Shown here piece after piece: positions 34,677 to 44,115 of a stretch of DNA of 64,000 nucleotides (position 1 is the first letter of the stretch; every line of letters starts with the position of its first letter). The stretch is from Brachionus rotundiformis (lineage: Eukaryota; Rotifera; Eurotatoria; Ploima; Brachionidae): NCBI GenBank assembly GCA_016802295.1, contig JAESIW010000122.1:343600-407599 (forward strand), written 5' to 3'. Below the pieces are notes generated by a model. It was not told the DNA's origin and did no database searches. It saw only the letters and a list, made by a program, of their open reading frames with translations. Both the position numbers and the translations under genes were made by a program.

Positions 34677-35375
34677 CTTTATGGTTAAAATGTGTGTTAA
34701 TTTGTGTGTACAGTCTTTTATTTTTTATTTATTTATCCATAGGCTTAATATTTCTGAATTTTATAAAATATTCGATCAGCATATTTCTAGATTCTAAATC
34801 TTTTTCAATCGGTGTAAGAAATTATCCGACACAAGCTTCAGTACACCATTGTTGCTTTAAATACCCTGTTTTGCAGCTTAAGTTTTGTTCAATTGCTGTA
34901 GATAGTTTTCTACTAAGCCGGTCTAATGTTTTTATGTTTATTCATCTCTGCATTGATTGATGGTTGTGCTTACCAAATATGTGAATTCGCTTAAACATTC
35001 TCATGATATCCAATTCGGTCATTCTACTCATTACTTTAGAAACCTTCAGATGCTGGAATGGCTGAAATTGAGTTTCCATTGTATAAATTTTGGATTAAAT
35101 TTTATTTTGATAAAAAAAGTAAATTTAATGAATTCATTTTGCTTTTTATAATTAAAATTAAGTAAATTAAATTTATGTTCGCTTTATTATTAAATTAATT
35201 TAAAAATAAACCAACTCATTTTATTATTCAAGAATGCCTAATATATTCAACGCTTTGACTGCCTTGGTTAATGCTTAATGTATTTATTTTTTAATATTAT
35301 TTTTAATATAAAGATAGAATTTTAATATTTTCCCCTAAAATAATTAATAATAATGTAAAATTTAAACAATTTTAT
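34677..35375. other. Intergenic with decayed coding-like patch and a HYPK fragment
   Basis: A slightly GC-richer stretch at about 34690-35085 has short open pieces on the minus strand (for example from ATG at 35079: METQFQPFQHLKVSKVMSRM) broken by stops, possibly a dead gene or transposon remnant that I cannot name. At 35249-35280 lies a short copy of the HYPK 3' end (separate entry). Confidence 0.35.
35249..35280 (+). pseudogene. Fragment of HYPK last codons (inverted duplicate)
   Basis: About 30 bp, GCTTTGACTGCCTTGGTTAA then TGCTTAA, encoding ALTALVNA-stop, identical at protein level to the C-terminus of the HYPK gene on the opposite strand 700 bp away, with one base difference in the matched core. 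Only the end of the gene is present, so this is a short inverted duplication or repair scar. Confidence 0.75.
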
Positions 35376-35861
35376 TTAACCAAAATTATAATCGCTTTTT
35401 TCACATGCTTCAATTACATTTTCTAATACATTTACCACAATTTGGTCATCACTGGTCATTTTTATCTGCGAATACGACATCATCTTGTACAACTCAAGCA
35501 ATCGATGACTGCAGTATCCAACCAAGAACTCTTTACACTTTTTTATACTTCCTGATTTATGCACTATTTTAAATTGGACATCTATTTCATCTATTTTTTG
35601 TATAAAGGTCAACAATGTATGGAATTTTTGTTCCAAGTTACGCGCTGTTCTTAAAATACACAAATTTGTATTCTGGTTAAAATAGATAACACTAAAAGAA
35701 GGCATCATCTCAGCAGCTCCCAAGTCCCCATAAAACTTTTCAATTGATCTATTTATAGTGAAAGATATGTCAGAATGTTTTGGTTTGCTAGCTTTTTTTT
35801 GGCACAAGTCTGACTCACGGTACTGCAGCTCACAGCAAAAATATCGTCTTTTAAACCTCAT
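35376..35861 (-). CDS. POP5: Ribonuclease P/MRP protein subunit POP5
   Basis: Single-exon ORF of 161 residues (human POP5 163). Recognisable pieces: MRFKRRYFCCELQY at the N-terminus (compare MVRFK-RY-L-CE), SIEKFYGDLGAAEMMPSFSVIYFNQNTNLCILRTAR in the centre (RD-x-HG-x-G-AA, then Y-x-N-x-T-G-I-x-LLR) and VHKSGSIKKCKEFLVGYCSHRLLELY (VGGTIR-C-x-F-L-x-YN). POP5 is a core protein of nuclear RNase P and RNase MRP, needed for tRNA 5' processing and rRNA maturation. It sits 115 bp downstream of HYPK on the same strand, close enough for co-transcription. Confidence 0.88.
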   Translation of the reverse strand: MRFKRRYFCCELQYRESDLCQKKASKPKHSDISFTINRSIEKFYGDLGAAEMMPSFSVIYFNQNTNLCILRTARNLEQKFHTLLTFIQKIDEIDVQFKIVHKSGSIKKCKEFLVGYCSHRLLELYKMMSYSQIKMTSDDQIVVNVLENVIEACEKSDYNFG

Positions 35862-35976
35862 TTCTATTCAAATAAAATTTTCTATCTTTGTTTGTAAATT
35901 TTTTCACCAACCTGGTCTCATCAGGTCTATAGATAATTTAAAAAAACAAGAATCAAAAAAATAAAATTTTATTAAA

Positions 35977-36309
35977 TTAAGCATTAACCAAAGCAGTCAA
36001 AGCTGCCATCAAGTCTCCATTATTTTCTTTTAAAATTCGTTCAGCTTTGATCTTGGTAATCTCAAACTCGTGACAGATCAATTCGACGTCTTCTTTTTTG
36101 ACTTTGACGCTCGCCAGTCGGCGTTCTAGTTCGGCCTTTTGTTCAGCCTCCAACTTTCTCTTGTCCAAAATGGCAGTTATTGCATTGTCCAAGTTATCAC
36201 CAGATATTTCCTTTTCTTCTACAAAATCAGTCACCTTTTCCAAGTCAGCAGCGCCTGTATTGTGTTTGGAAGGGGCTTGGGACTGAGTTTCCTTGTTTTC
36301 CTCGGCCAT
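35977..36309 (-). CDS. HYPK: Huntingtin-interacting protein K (HYPK), NatA regulator
   Basis: Single-exon ORF of 110 residues. The acidic N-terminal half is followed by a Lys/Glu-rich helix (LDKRKLEAEQKAELERRLASV) and a C-terminal NAC-alpha-type UBA domain (DVELICHEFEITKIKAERIL...GDLMAALTALVNA). This order matches animal HYPK, which binds the ribosome-associated N-terminal acetyltransferase NatA (NAA10/NAA15) and tunes its activity. Human HYPK is about 121-129 residues. The C-terminus ends directly with the UBA helix, as expected. The last codons are duplicated in inverse orientation at 35249. Confidence 0.92.
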   Translation of the reverse strand: MAEENKETQSQAPSKHNTGAADLEKVTDFVEEKEISGDNLDNAITAILDKRKLEAEQKAELERRLASVKVKKEDVELICHEFEITKIKAERILKENNGDLMAALTALVNA

Positions 36310-36954
36310 TATTGTCTAATTTTTTTAAATAAATTATTTTTTTTAACATGCTCTCAAAATTAAAGACCCTCAATTAAATAGTTTTTTTTTAAATAATTTT
36401 TTCATTTTTAATTTAACAATCTTCCAGTTTTAATTAATTGATCGATCAGACAATTAATTTTGTTTTAATTAAATTTAATTTAAATTAATTTAAAAAAATA
36501 TTCAAGAAAAATTAAACAAATTATATGACAATTCAATAAATTATTCAAGGCATTTAATTACAAAAATTATTCAATTTTTTTTTGTTTATTAGAAAAATTT
36601 CTATCAAATTAACTTTCTAAATTGTCTAATTTGAATTTCCTTTTAATCATTTAGTTTTTTGACATGAGATAATTTTCTGAAATAAAATTAGAATAAAAAT
36701 TAGTTTGAAAATTTTTAATTATTGCTTTTTATTCAAGTGGTTCGATGCAACAACATGACTAAGTGTCATTCTAAGTGTTTTATTACAGAGTCTAATTTTC
36801 AAAAGCTTTTCTAAGGTTTTAGATATGTTTTTTTGTTTAAAGATATACTTAATTGTTTAAAACAGACTAAGAAATTTCAATAAAAGTTGTCTATTCTTAA
36901 CGGATAGACAATGTTTTTGTACTTTTTCATAACTTATGAATTTTTAAATTTTTA

Positions 36955-37253
36955 GTAGTAGTAGTAGTAAAAAATGCTGTGGGAGAGAGGTTCTCCAAGC
37001 GGAGACGCCAGTAAACATCCCGCTATAACAGCCTACGACCTTTTTTTTTCAGATTCTTAGTTAAAAAATCACAATAATGGTTTCCTAGTTTATAGTGTGT
37101 GTTAGGTGATTTTGGTCGATTTTGTCGTATCTAGTAGAATTTTAGTTGATTATCAATTCTATTTTTAAATGTGTTGGTGTTAGTTACCCTTCTGGTCGCT
37201 GCATCGAGGCTATTCCAGTAAAGTATAAAAAAAAAAAAAGTAAAAAGTACAAA
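36955..37253 (-). mobile_element. 5'-truncated non-LTR retrotransposon (LINE) insertion
   Basis: On the minus strand it begins within the C-terminal end of a reverse-transcriptase ORF (YWNSLDAATRRVTNTNTFKN, then RIDNQLKFY and a stop), the typical W-N-x-L-P...F-K-x-x-L-D tail of Jockey/CR1/Rex-type elements. A short 3' UTR follows, ending in a TAC trinucleotide tail (seen as GTAGTAGTA on the plus strand from 36955). The insertion is 299 bp and is bounded by identical 24-bp direct repeats at 36931-36954 and 37254-37277, a target-site duplication. Long exact duplications imply a recent insertion. Confidence 0.88.
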
Positions 37254-38084
37254 AACTTATGAATTTTTAAATTTTTAATTCATACATAGTTATATTATTT
37301 TCAAAAAGTTTATTTTAATATAATCAATAGAATTAATAAAATTAGTCAAGATTATTGTTACCACTTAAGAGATCATTTACATTATTTCCCGTATTTCTGT
37401 TCAAAAAATTGATCACTAAAATGATTAGTTTATTGATAGTCCCTCTACAGTTAATGAGAAAATCATAATTACAAAGAACTTGGTGTCTTGCATGATGAGC
37501 TTTTACTGATACCTTTATAAGTACCAAGTAATAGCTTTAAACATTTTTTTACCATTCTAATTAGCTTAAAGCTATTTACCTATATTGCTGATATTAAGTA
37601 ACTATTCCATTACTCTATTACTGTGTTGGCAGAGGTCTTGTTAAATCTCATAAGATCAAGCTTTGTTCATTATCTAATCAAGATTTATTTGTTAAAGATA
37701 TACAATTTTTTGTATTTATTTGAACAAGCTTTTTTGCTCATTTTTCTTTTTTTCGGATTGGAATCTTTCAAGACCAAACCGATATGTTCTTAAATCATGC
37801 TAATAGTTGTGTTTATTGAGCGCTTTTTTCAGCAATTAAGGAAACTATGCATGTTAAAATAATCTTTGAGAAAATAATGAAAAGCATTTCTTCAAAGAAA
37901 AAAATCCGGTTAGCTAAATAATGATAAATTTAGCATAAATCGAAGTGGACCACAGCATCACTTGATACTGGTAAAAAAAATCAATTTTTGGCATCTTGAA
38001 GTTGATGATCAATTTATCTAAATAAAAAACTTCTCAAAATATGAGCTAACAAATTTAAAAATTTGAAAATCGGCATTGTGAAAT

Positions 38085-38292
38085 TTACATCCTTTGTACA
38101 CAGAGTTCTGATCTTTGCAGACTTATTGCAGAGTTTTGCAAAATCATAACATTGGTGGTAAAAAGGATGTACCAAGTGATACAATTCACGGAGTATGTTT
38201 TGCTCCTTTTGAACTTGAGCTTTGGCATTTTTGATATTTTGTTTTTGTTTTTTGTTCCAAATTTCACAATGCCTGAAAATCAATGTAATCAA
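38085..38292 (-). pseudogene. Coding-like fragment, unassigned
   Basis: Minus-strand open region with an acceptor-like TTTTCAG in front of GCATTGTGAAATTTGG; two overlapping frames stay open (one reads HCEIWNKKQKQNIKNAKAQ...). No family recognised. The first ~40 bases and the later CTCT...TCTGCAAA part recur in degraded form at 47357-47520 on the plus strand, so this is more likely an old repeat than a unique exon. Confidence 0.25.
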
Positions 38293-38575
38293 TTAGTTGA
38301 GAAAATATTTTTATAAAATTATTTATTTTTTACATAGCATGTAAAGCATATTATGTCAAAACTATTCATTTTAAATTACAGATTTTTTAATTAAATTTAA
38401 AAAAAAATGACCACTGGCAGTGAAAATAGCGATCTTTGAAAAGCACGTGCATGTGCTGGTGACAAACAAACTTGGGCTTTGTTATTTCAATTGTTAGGCA
38501 AGATCTTGATTTTTTTTCAAATCACGAGCAACCTAAATTCAAATTAAACTAAACCGTCTAAAAATTTATCACTAA

Positions 38576-39157
38576 TTACGTAACAATTCAGTATTGAAAT
38601 TGGGTATTTGAGCTTCAATAATAAACATCTCTACATTCATAATTCTAATTAAACATTAAAACTATTACATAAACTGATCGTGTTACGTAATAGTTTAAGT
38701 TGCTCTGGAGAGGAATATAAAAAATACATTTATTTCATGTTGTAAATTTACATCAAAAAATCGATTTCTCAGCTGCAATAAATAGGCGCGCATTTTTGCT
38801 TCATTCGATTGAAATGAAATTTCAGAGCTGCTTCGGTTAGTCAAGTGACTGTAGCATGTCTCTGCAAGCTTTTGATCTAGGAGAATAGTTCGGCCTCGAT
38901 TACGTAACACTTATTACGTAATACTCTCTTTCTCTCTTCTCTCGCGCGCTCTCTCTCTCTCTCTCTCTCGCATTCACTCTTCGCATCATCTCTTAGCATC
39001 TCTTGGCCCAATGCATTAATGTACCAGTCTATCTACAGTGTAGAAGAAAATCAATAAAGCAGTTTGATTACGTAATCCTAAAGTAAACTTGAAACATTCA
39101 CATAATTTAAAATTAGCTAGATAAAAATGTTTCATTTGTTTGTTATCAATTACGTAA
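38576..39157. promoter_or_regulatory. Cluster of six TTACGTAA palindromes
   Basis: Perfect 8-bp palindromes begin at 38576, 38683, 38900, 38914, 39068 and 39150. TTACGTAA is the consensus of PAR-bZIP/E4BP4-type and related bZIP factors. The pair at 38900/38914 (separated by CACTTA) recurs in mutated form at 58070-58092. The cluster may be a regulatory module or the core of an old repeat. Confidence 0.45.
38934..38972 (+). repeat. (CT)n tract
   Basis: Pyrimidine tract beginning CTCTTCTCTCGCGCGCT and continuing as about nine pure CT units. It lies within the TTACGTAA cluster and resembles the GA/CT tracts common in invertebrate promoters. Confidence 0.8.
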
Positions 39158-39324
39158 TACATTTTTAGCCTTTTTTGTTGTGCTGAGCTTTTGGCATTAT
39201 TTCACAAATTTAGATTTTCTTTTTTTTTTTAAAAACAAATTTTAATTTTAGATTTTTATTTTTGTGTGTGTGTTTGGTTGCTCTATTCACGATTGTAATG
39301 TAGCCTGCTGTTGGCGAATATCCA

Positions 39325-39535
39325 AGACAGCATGTCGGTCCCAAGCCCGAGCAAATACAGAGGGTTGAAGCGAGCGCAAGACTTGTTTCGTAAAATGGTG
39401 CAAAAATTGGAACATGATCGCTTTTAATCAGCCAAAGAACAAAAAAGACAAAAAAATATTGGATATGGTATACAAATGGGCGAGTGATTTCCCGGTGTCG
39501 CAGCTATGTATTATAATGTTAAATAAATATTACGT
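39325..39535. repeat. Possible retroelement remnant with GGTCCCAAGCCCG motif
   Basis: Contains CGGTCCCAAGCCCG followed by AGAGGGTTG, the same motif that occurs twice in each long copy of the dispersed hairpin repeat. From memory, similar motifs occur in degraded non-LTR retroelements of many animals, but I cannot verify this. The region is GC-richer than its surroundings and has no intact ORF. Confidence 0.4.
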
Positions 39536-40263
39536 ATAGTTAGATTTAAATATAATAATTAAATTATGGCTTTTTAAAACTGATTATTTCCTTTTTTTGA
39601 ATAAAATATCCAACACCAACACTTGAATTTTTTTTTGGTTAGTTCCATACAGACTTGTGTCCTTATCTTATCATAATTTATTACCAATTCCGAATAATCA
39701 GTTTCGAATTAGCTTAATTTGCATTTGGTATTTGATTACATAAGCAAGCTTTTAGGGCTTAATTAAATTATACCAGTTTTGAATCTCAAATAAAATAAAA
39801 TTGCTTCATACAGCGACTTAGTAATTATTAATTTTTGAACAATTATTTGAGTAATCCAATTAATTATAATAATATATTGGTTGAAAATTATTTTTATATT
39901 AAATTTCCTAGATTCTCTTTGCTTTTTAAAGTTTAAATATTTAAAATGTTTGTCTTGATATCAAAGTATCATTTTGATATTATAAGAAAATTGTTTCTTT
40001 AATAGACACACTTTAAGGGTACTTTTAGAATACTTGATTTGAGTAGATAAACAATTATATAAGAAATTTGACTAAATATTTTATTATTAGTTTAATAAAA
40101 TCAAATATAATAAATTTTAAAAAATTTCTTAACCTTTTTGAGCTTTACCAAATTTTACCAAAACTATCTTAAAATCCTGATAATTTGCGTGATTTTTCCT
40201 AATTACGGTTAATTTACGGTATTTTTGTATTTTGTTTTTTTATTATTTGTTTGAATTAGAAAT

Positions 40264-40315
40264 GGTAATTAATCATTGAATAAAGCAATTAAAAAATTAT
40301 CTTTTATCATTTATT
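40264..40315 (+). repeat. Short dispersed repeat, copy 2
   Basis: Counterpart of 24832-24884, same orientation; core CATTGAATAAAGCAATTAAA then TTTTATCATTTATT. No coding potential. Confidence 0.55.
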
Positions 40316-41263
40316 GAGAATGTAAAAAATTTTCTCTAAAAATAAAAAACTGGTTCTTTGATGGTTGCATTGACTGACAAGATATCTGCAATACACCCTA
40401 CGCTTGTATACATTAAAATCTGAATTCTGCTTAATTTGCCAAGTTCTTCCAGACTTATGTAAAAGTTTTTTTGTTAGGAGAATTTTTTTTTTTCACATCT
40501 TATTCTGTTCTATCGAACCAAATTGTCAAATACAGTCTAATTTTCAAGATGAGTAATCATCTTAACTCTGTTGACTAGATTGATCACTCTCTTAATGCAA
40601 CTCACTGTTCCAAACCTCCAAAATAAAGACAAAGTTTACATGGTACTGTAATATTAATGACAACAATGGCCAAATGATTTTTCTATGGCTGTAATTTTTT
40701 CACATCACTATTCCTCTTTTAGCTTTGGTAAAAGTTCAATTAAGCCACAATAAATAACTTCCTATTGTAGCTTTATTTTTATCATTATAACTGCTATTAT
40801 CAAATTAATATTTTCGCAATACAATTTAATACAATATTATATATTTATATTTTGACATTTAATTTCAACTTTATCTTCTTATTCGTTTAAAATTTATTAT
40901 TTATTAGATAAAAGCTAAAGACAGTTTGCTTTATAATGTTATTATTTATGAATTAGTTTATAAAATTAATAAAAAAATATATTGATTTAAAATATTTAAT
41001 AGACAATAATAATGACAAAAATGATGACACTTTATATTAATCTAATGAAATTTTTAATTTTCTAAAATATCAATAAAAAAATTGATAATTTGGTAGTAAT
41101 GTAGAAAATGTAATTTCTCTTTTTTCCTTTATTATTTATTTTTTACCGCTAAACTCATTTTGTCTAAACTATCAATTAATCAGTTGTTCATAGAGACAAA
41201 AATTTTAAATTGATAAAATAAACAATCTATGAAATAAACTTTTTTAAAATTAATTAAAAAAAA

Positions 41264-41761
41264 ATGAATTTAGAGCTAAATAATGAAAGAATGGTCAAAA
41301 CAGAAAAGACAATGTTGGAAAATGAGAAACGATTTATCCAACAAGCTTATCGCAATGCCGCCGAAAAGTTCGGTCTAGTGCCTAACAATGAATCAGTGGG
41401 TCAAGATTCCAAAAATTCCATTACCAAGTATATAAACAAAAAATGTGAGCCCAATCAGGAAGCATTGAACAACTCATTTAATTCCATGCAAATTGCCAAT
41501 TTGGTGTGCCATTTGAAATGGATAAAAAACTCCGATTCCAAGTGGATACCAGTCGAGTCTGGACATGTGAAAGAGCATGGTGATTATTCTGGTTATTTTT
41601 CCAAAAACCAAGAGATAACATGCCGTAAAAGCACCAGCGATTCAATTATAAGCAATCTCAAGGACACAGAATCGGACATTACAATTCGACACATTGATCT
41701 TAGTCCTAGCCATAGTTCAATTAGCTTTGAAAAAAACTCATCTCACGAAATTGGACTATAA
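41264..41761 (+). CDS. Unknown protein, 165 residues
   Basis: Single ORF with codon usage like the neighbouring genes. The N-terminal third is highly charged and helical (NERMVKTEKTMLENEKRFIQ), the middle has a Trp pair (HLKWIKNSDSKWIPVE) and the C-terminus is Ser-rich with possible phosphosites (DLSPSHSSISFEKNSS). No signal peptide, membrane segment or known domain. It converges with TYW2, whose stop lies about 60 bp beyond its own in the undisturbed reading. Its last 26 codons are repeated after the assembly gap because the contig ends overlap. No family recognised. Confidence 0.6.
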   Translation: MNLELNNERMVKTEKTMLENEKRFIQQAYRNAAEKFGLVPNNESVGQDSKNSITKYINKKCEPNQEALNNSFNSMQIANLVCHLKWIKNSDSKWIPVESGHVKEHGDYSGYFSKNQEITCRKSTSDSIISNLKDTESDITIRHIDLSPSHSSISFEKNSSHEIGL

Positions 41762-41870
41762 ACAATTTTTTTTTCCAAATAATAAAAATTTTTCTTATTT
41801 TTTTTTTTAATTTTTATTTGGCAAACATTTTACATCAAGTACAATATGGTCAACTCTGGGACCATATGCT

Positions 41871-42338
41871 NNNNNNNNNNNNNNNNNNNNNNNNNNNNNN
41901 NNNNNNNNNNNNNNNNNNNNNNNNNNNNNNNNNNNNNNNNNNNNNNNNNNNNNNNNNNNNNNNNNNNNNNNNNNNNNNNNNNNNNNNNNNNNNNNNNNNN
42001 NNNNNNNNNNNNNNNNNNNNNNNNNNNNNNNNNNNNNNNNNNNNNNNNNNNNNNNNNNNNNNNNNNNNNNNNNNNNNNNNNNNNNNNNNNNNNNNNNNNN
42101 NNNNNNNNNNNNNNNNNNNNNNNNNNNNNNNNNNNNNNNNNNNNNNNNNNNNNNNNNNNNNNNNNNNNNNNNNNNNNNNNNNNNNNNNNNNNNNNNNNNN
42201 NNNNNNNNNNNNNNNNNNNNNNNNNNNNNNNNNNNNNNNNNNNNNNNNNNNNNNNNNNNNNNNNNNNNNNNNNNNNNNNNNNNNNNNNNNNNNNNNNNNN
42301 NNNNNNNNNNNNNNNNNNNNNNNNNNNNNNNNNNNNNN
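41871..42338. other. Assembly gap flanked by duplicated sequence
   Basis: 468 Ns. The 186 bases before the gap (41685-41870) reappear almost unchanged after it (42339-42523): end of the unknown 165-aa gene, spacer and the last codons of TYW2. They differ by about two substitutions and a small change in a poly-T run. Any ORF crossing the Ns is an artefact. The gap is probably false: two contigs that overlap, or two haplotypes, were placed end to end. Confidence 0.9.
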
Positions 42339-42459
42339 TTCGACACATTGATCTTAGTCCTAGCCATAGTTCAATTAGCTTTGAAAAAAACTCATCTCAC
42401 GAAATTGGACTATAAACAATTTATTTTTCCAAATAATAAAAATTTTTCTTATTTTTTTT

Positions 42460-43794
42460 TTAATTTTTATTTGGCAAACATTTTACATCAAGTACAATAT
42501 GATCAACTCTGGGACCATATGCTTTCACATACTCAATATGGTCAACATTCACAGTCCATTTGATTTTTTCAAGCATAGTTCTTTCATTTAAAATGTCCAA
42601 GATCTTATTCTGGACATAACCGGACCACTCATTCCATTCTTTTTTATTTCCTTTTTCTTTTACATTTGATTGTATGTCCACATTGCCATGAATGTGCAGC
42701 ATACCGCCACTCTCTGCTCTCAATGCATAGCAAGCCGTTTTCCAACTGAGCTCACTGCTCGGTATTAGACCGAGGTTGACCCTGTCAGCCACGTTTACTG
42801 GACAAGTCTTGTTTAAAATTAAAAAATAATTCCTCATATTTAACACCATATACCTCTCGATTGTCTCCAAGCAATACATCACATCTGTCTTGGCAATCGT
42901 TTATAATTAGGTTGTTTTTTAGAGCCTCAACTGAGGCCGGGTTCAGTTCACATGCTATTACACGCTTTGCTTTTGCGTGTACCAAATACACCAATGTAAA
43001 ATACCCTATACCTTTTTTAGAACAATTTATTTTTTGATATTAAATTTATAAATTTAGACAAAATATCTACAAATAATTTTTTTTTAATTTTTTTCTCTAG
43101 GTGATTTTAAGAGTGCTTCAAGATAAATTTAATAGGCTTGGAAATAAAAAAAAAATGTTTTTCCAAGCGTTTGTTTTCTACCAGTTTTTTCACTTGATCC
43201 ATGTATTTTTTTAAAGATCATATAAAATATCATTTAAATTTTTTTATCTTATTTATAGTTTTCAATCTAAGACCAAAGTTTATTGGTAAATTTTACCAGC
43301 AAAAAGATCGACAACAATTTCTTGGGAACAATCAAGCTCAGCTAAGCGCAGCTTTTCGGTAATATTACCCCAACTGAACATACACTTAGTGATGTCATAA
43401 CAATATCTAATAAAAAAATTGGTTTACTTTACCAGAAGATTTTAAAAACTAGAGACTTGATTCCATTGTTGTTGACGGTGAGAATAGGGCTGTTTCCATA
43501 GATCAGTTTTAAGCTAGGAGTGCGCAATTGGTCAGACTTAACTTTGTGTTCTTGTGCGAGCCTTTTTGCTTTGAAAGCCTGGGCTACTGTTTGCCAAAAT
43601 TTATCGTTGCTGGTCCAGTGTTCCAATAGGAAACAGCTAGAAGGCAAAATGACCATATCCTCGGCTTTTTTCCACTTGTTGGGCAAGTCTCGGTCCCAAT
43701 CGGGCTCCCAATCCGGAAACAAAGACCTCAACTCACAGCGCAGCTTATCGCGCTGATTAATTGGTTTTGCCTTTTTGCTAAAATTCATTTGCAA
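42460..43794 (-). CDS. TRMT12: tRNA wybutosine-synthesising protein 2 (TYW2/TRMT12)
   Basis: Minus-strand exons 43794-43457, 43406-43297, 43011-42854 and 42807-42460; introns of 50, 285 and 46 bp, all GT-AG and in phase, giving 317 residues. TYW2 transfers the 3-amino-3-carboxypropyl group of S-adenosylmethionine to the tricyclic base at position 37 of tRNA-Phe. Family signatures are visible: LPNKWKKAEDMVILP, DITKCMFSWGNITEKLRLA, the AdoMet loop VVDLFAGIGYFTL (split by intron 2), ACELNPASVEALKNN, GDNRE, ADRVNLGLIPSSELSW (the catalytic LIPSSE-type motif), GGMLHIHGNV and the end YGPRVDHIVLDVKC. Shorter than human (448) at the N-terminus. Part of the last exon is duplicated on the far side of the assembly gap. 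Confidence 0.92.
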
Positions 43795-43840
43795 TTAATG
43801 CAAATTTCAAAATTGAAATATTATAATCATAAAACTCAAT

Positions 43841-43863
43841 ATATATATATATATATATATATA
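43841..43863. repeat. (TA)n tract
   Basis: Dinucleotide run between the divergent starts of TYW2 and the zinc transporter; may lie in a shared upstream region of about 320 bp. Confidence 0.8.
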
Positions 43864-44115
43864 AATTTTTTTTTTATTTATTATATTTATATATAAAATA
43901 TTTAAATTGAAGCTAGATTTATTCATAAATTAGAATGCTAAAATAAAACTTTATAAAAAAAAGTTTTTTTTCTCTATTTCTAGCCTATGTACGTGAGATA
44001 AAAAACACAGTCTGGGCATAAAAAAATGTTTAATTAGATAAATAAAGACGCTTGTAATAGTAAAAAAAATAAATTTTTTTTAGATTTTTATTAAAAGAAA
44101 TGAGTTTGGTTTGAA

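Larger units (their letters stand above)
36310..41263. other. Gene-poor interval with old repeats
   Basis: About 5 kb without a confident gene. It contains a truncated LINE insertion (36955-37253), coding-like but broken fragments at 38014-38292 and 38695-38910, a TTACGTAA cluster (38576-39157), a CT tract (38941-38970), a retroelement-type motif at 39330-39385 and a copy of a short dispersed repeat at 40264-40315. Confidence 0.6.

Noticed and set aside
38505..38530. miR-31-like AGGCAAGAT
   Set aside because: Match stops after nine bases and the site is a small palindrome rather than a precursor.
41807..42415. Long ORFs on both strands across 41.8-42.4 kb
   Set aside because: They consist mainly of Ns in the assembly gap.
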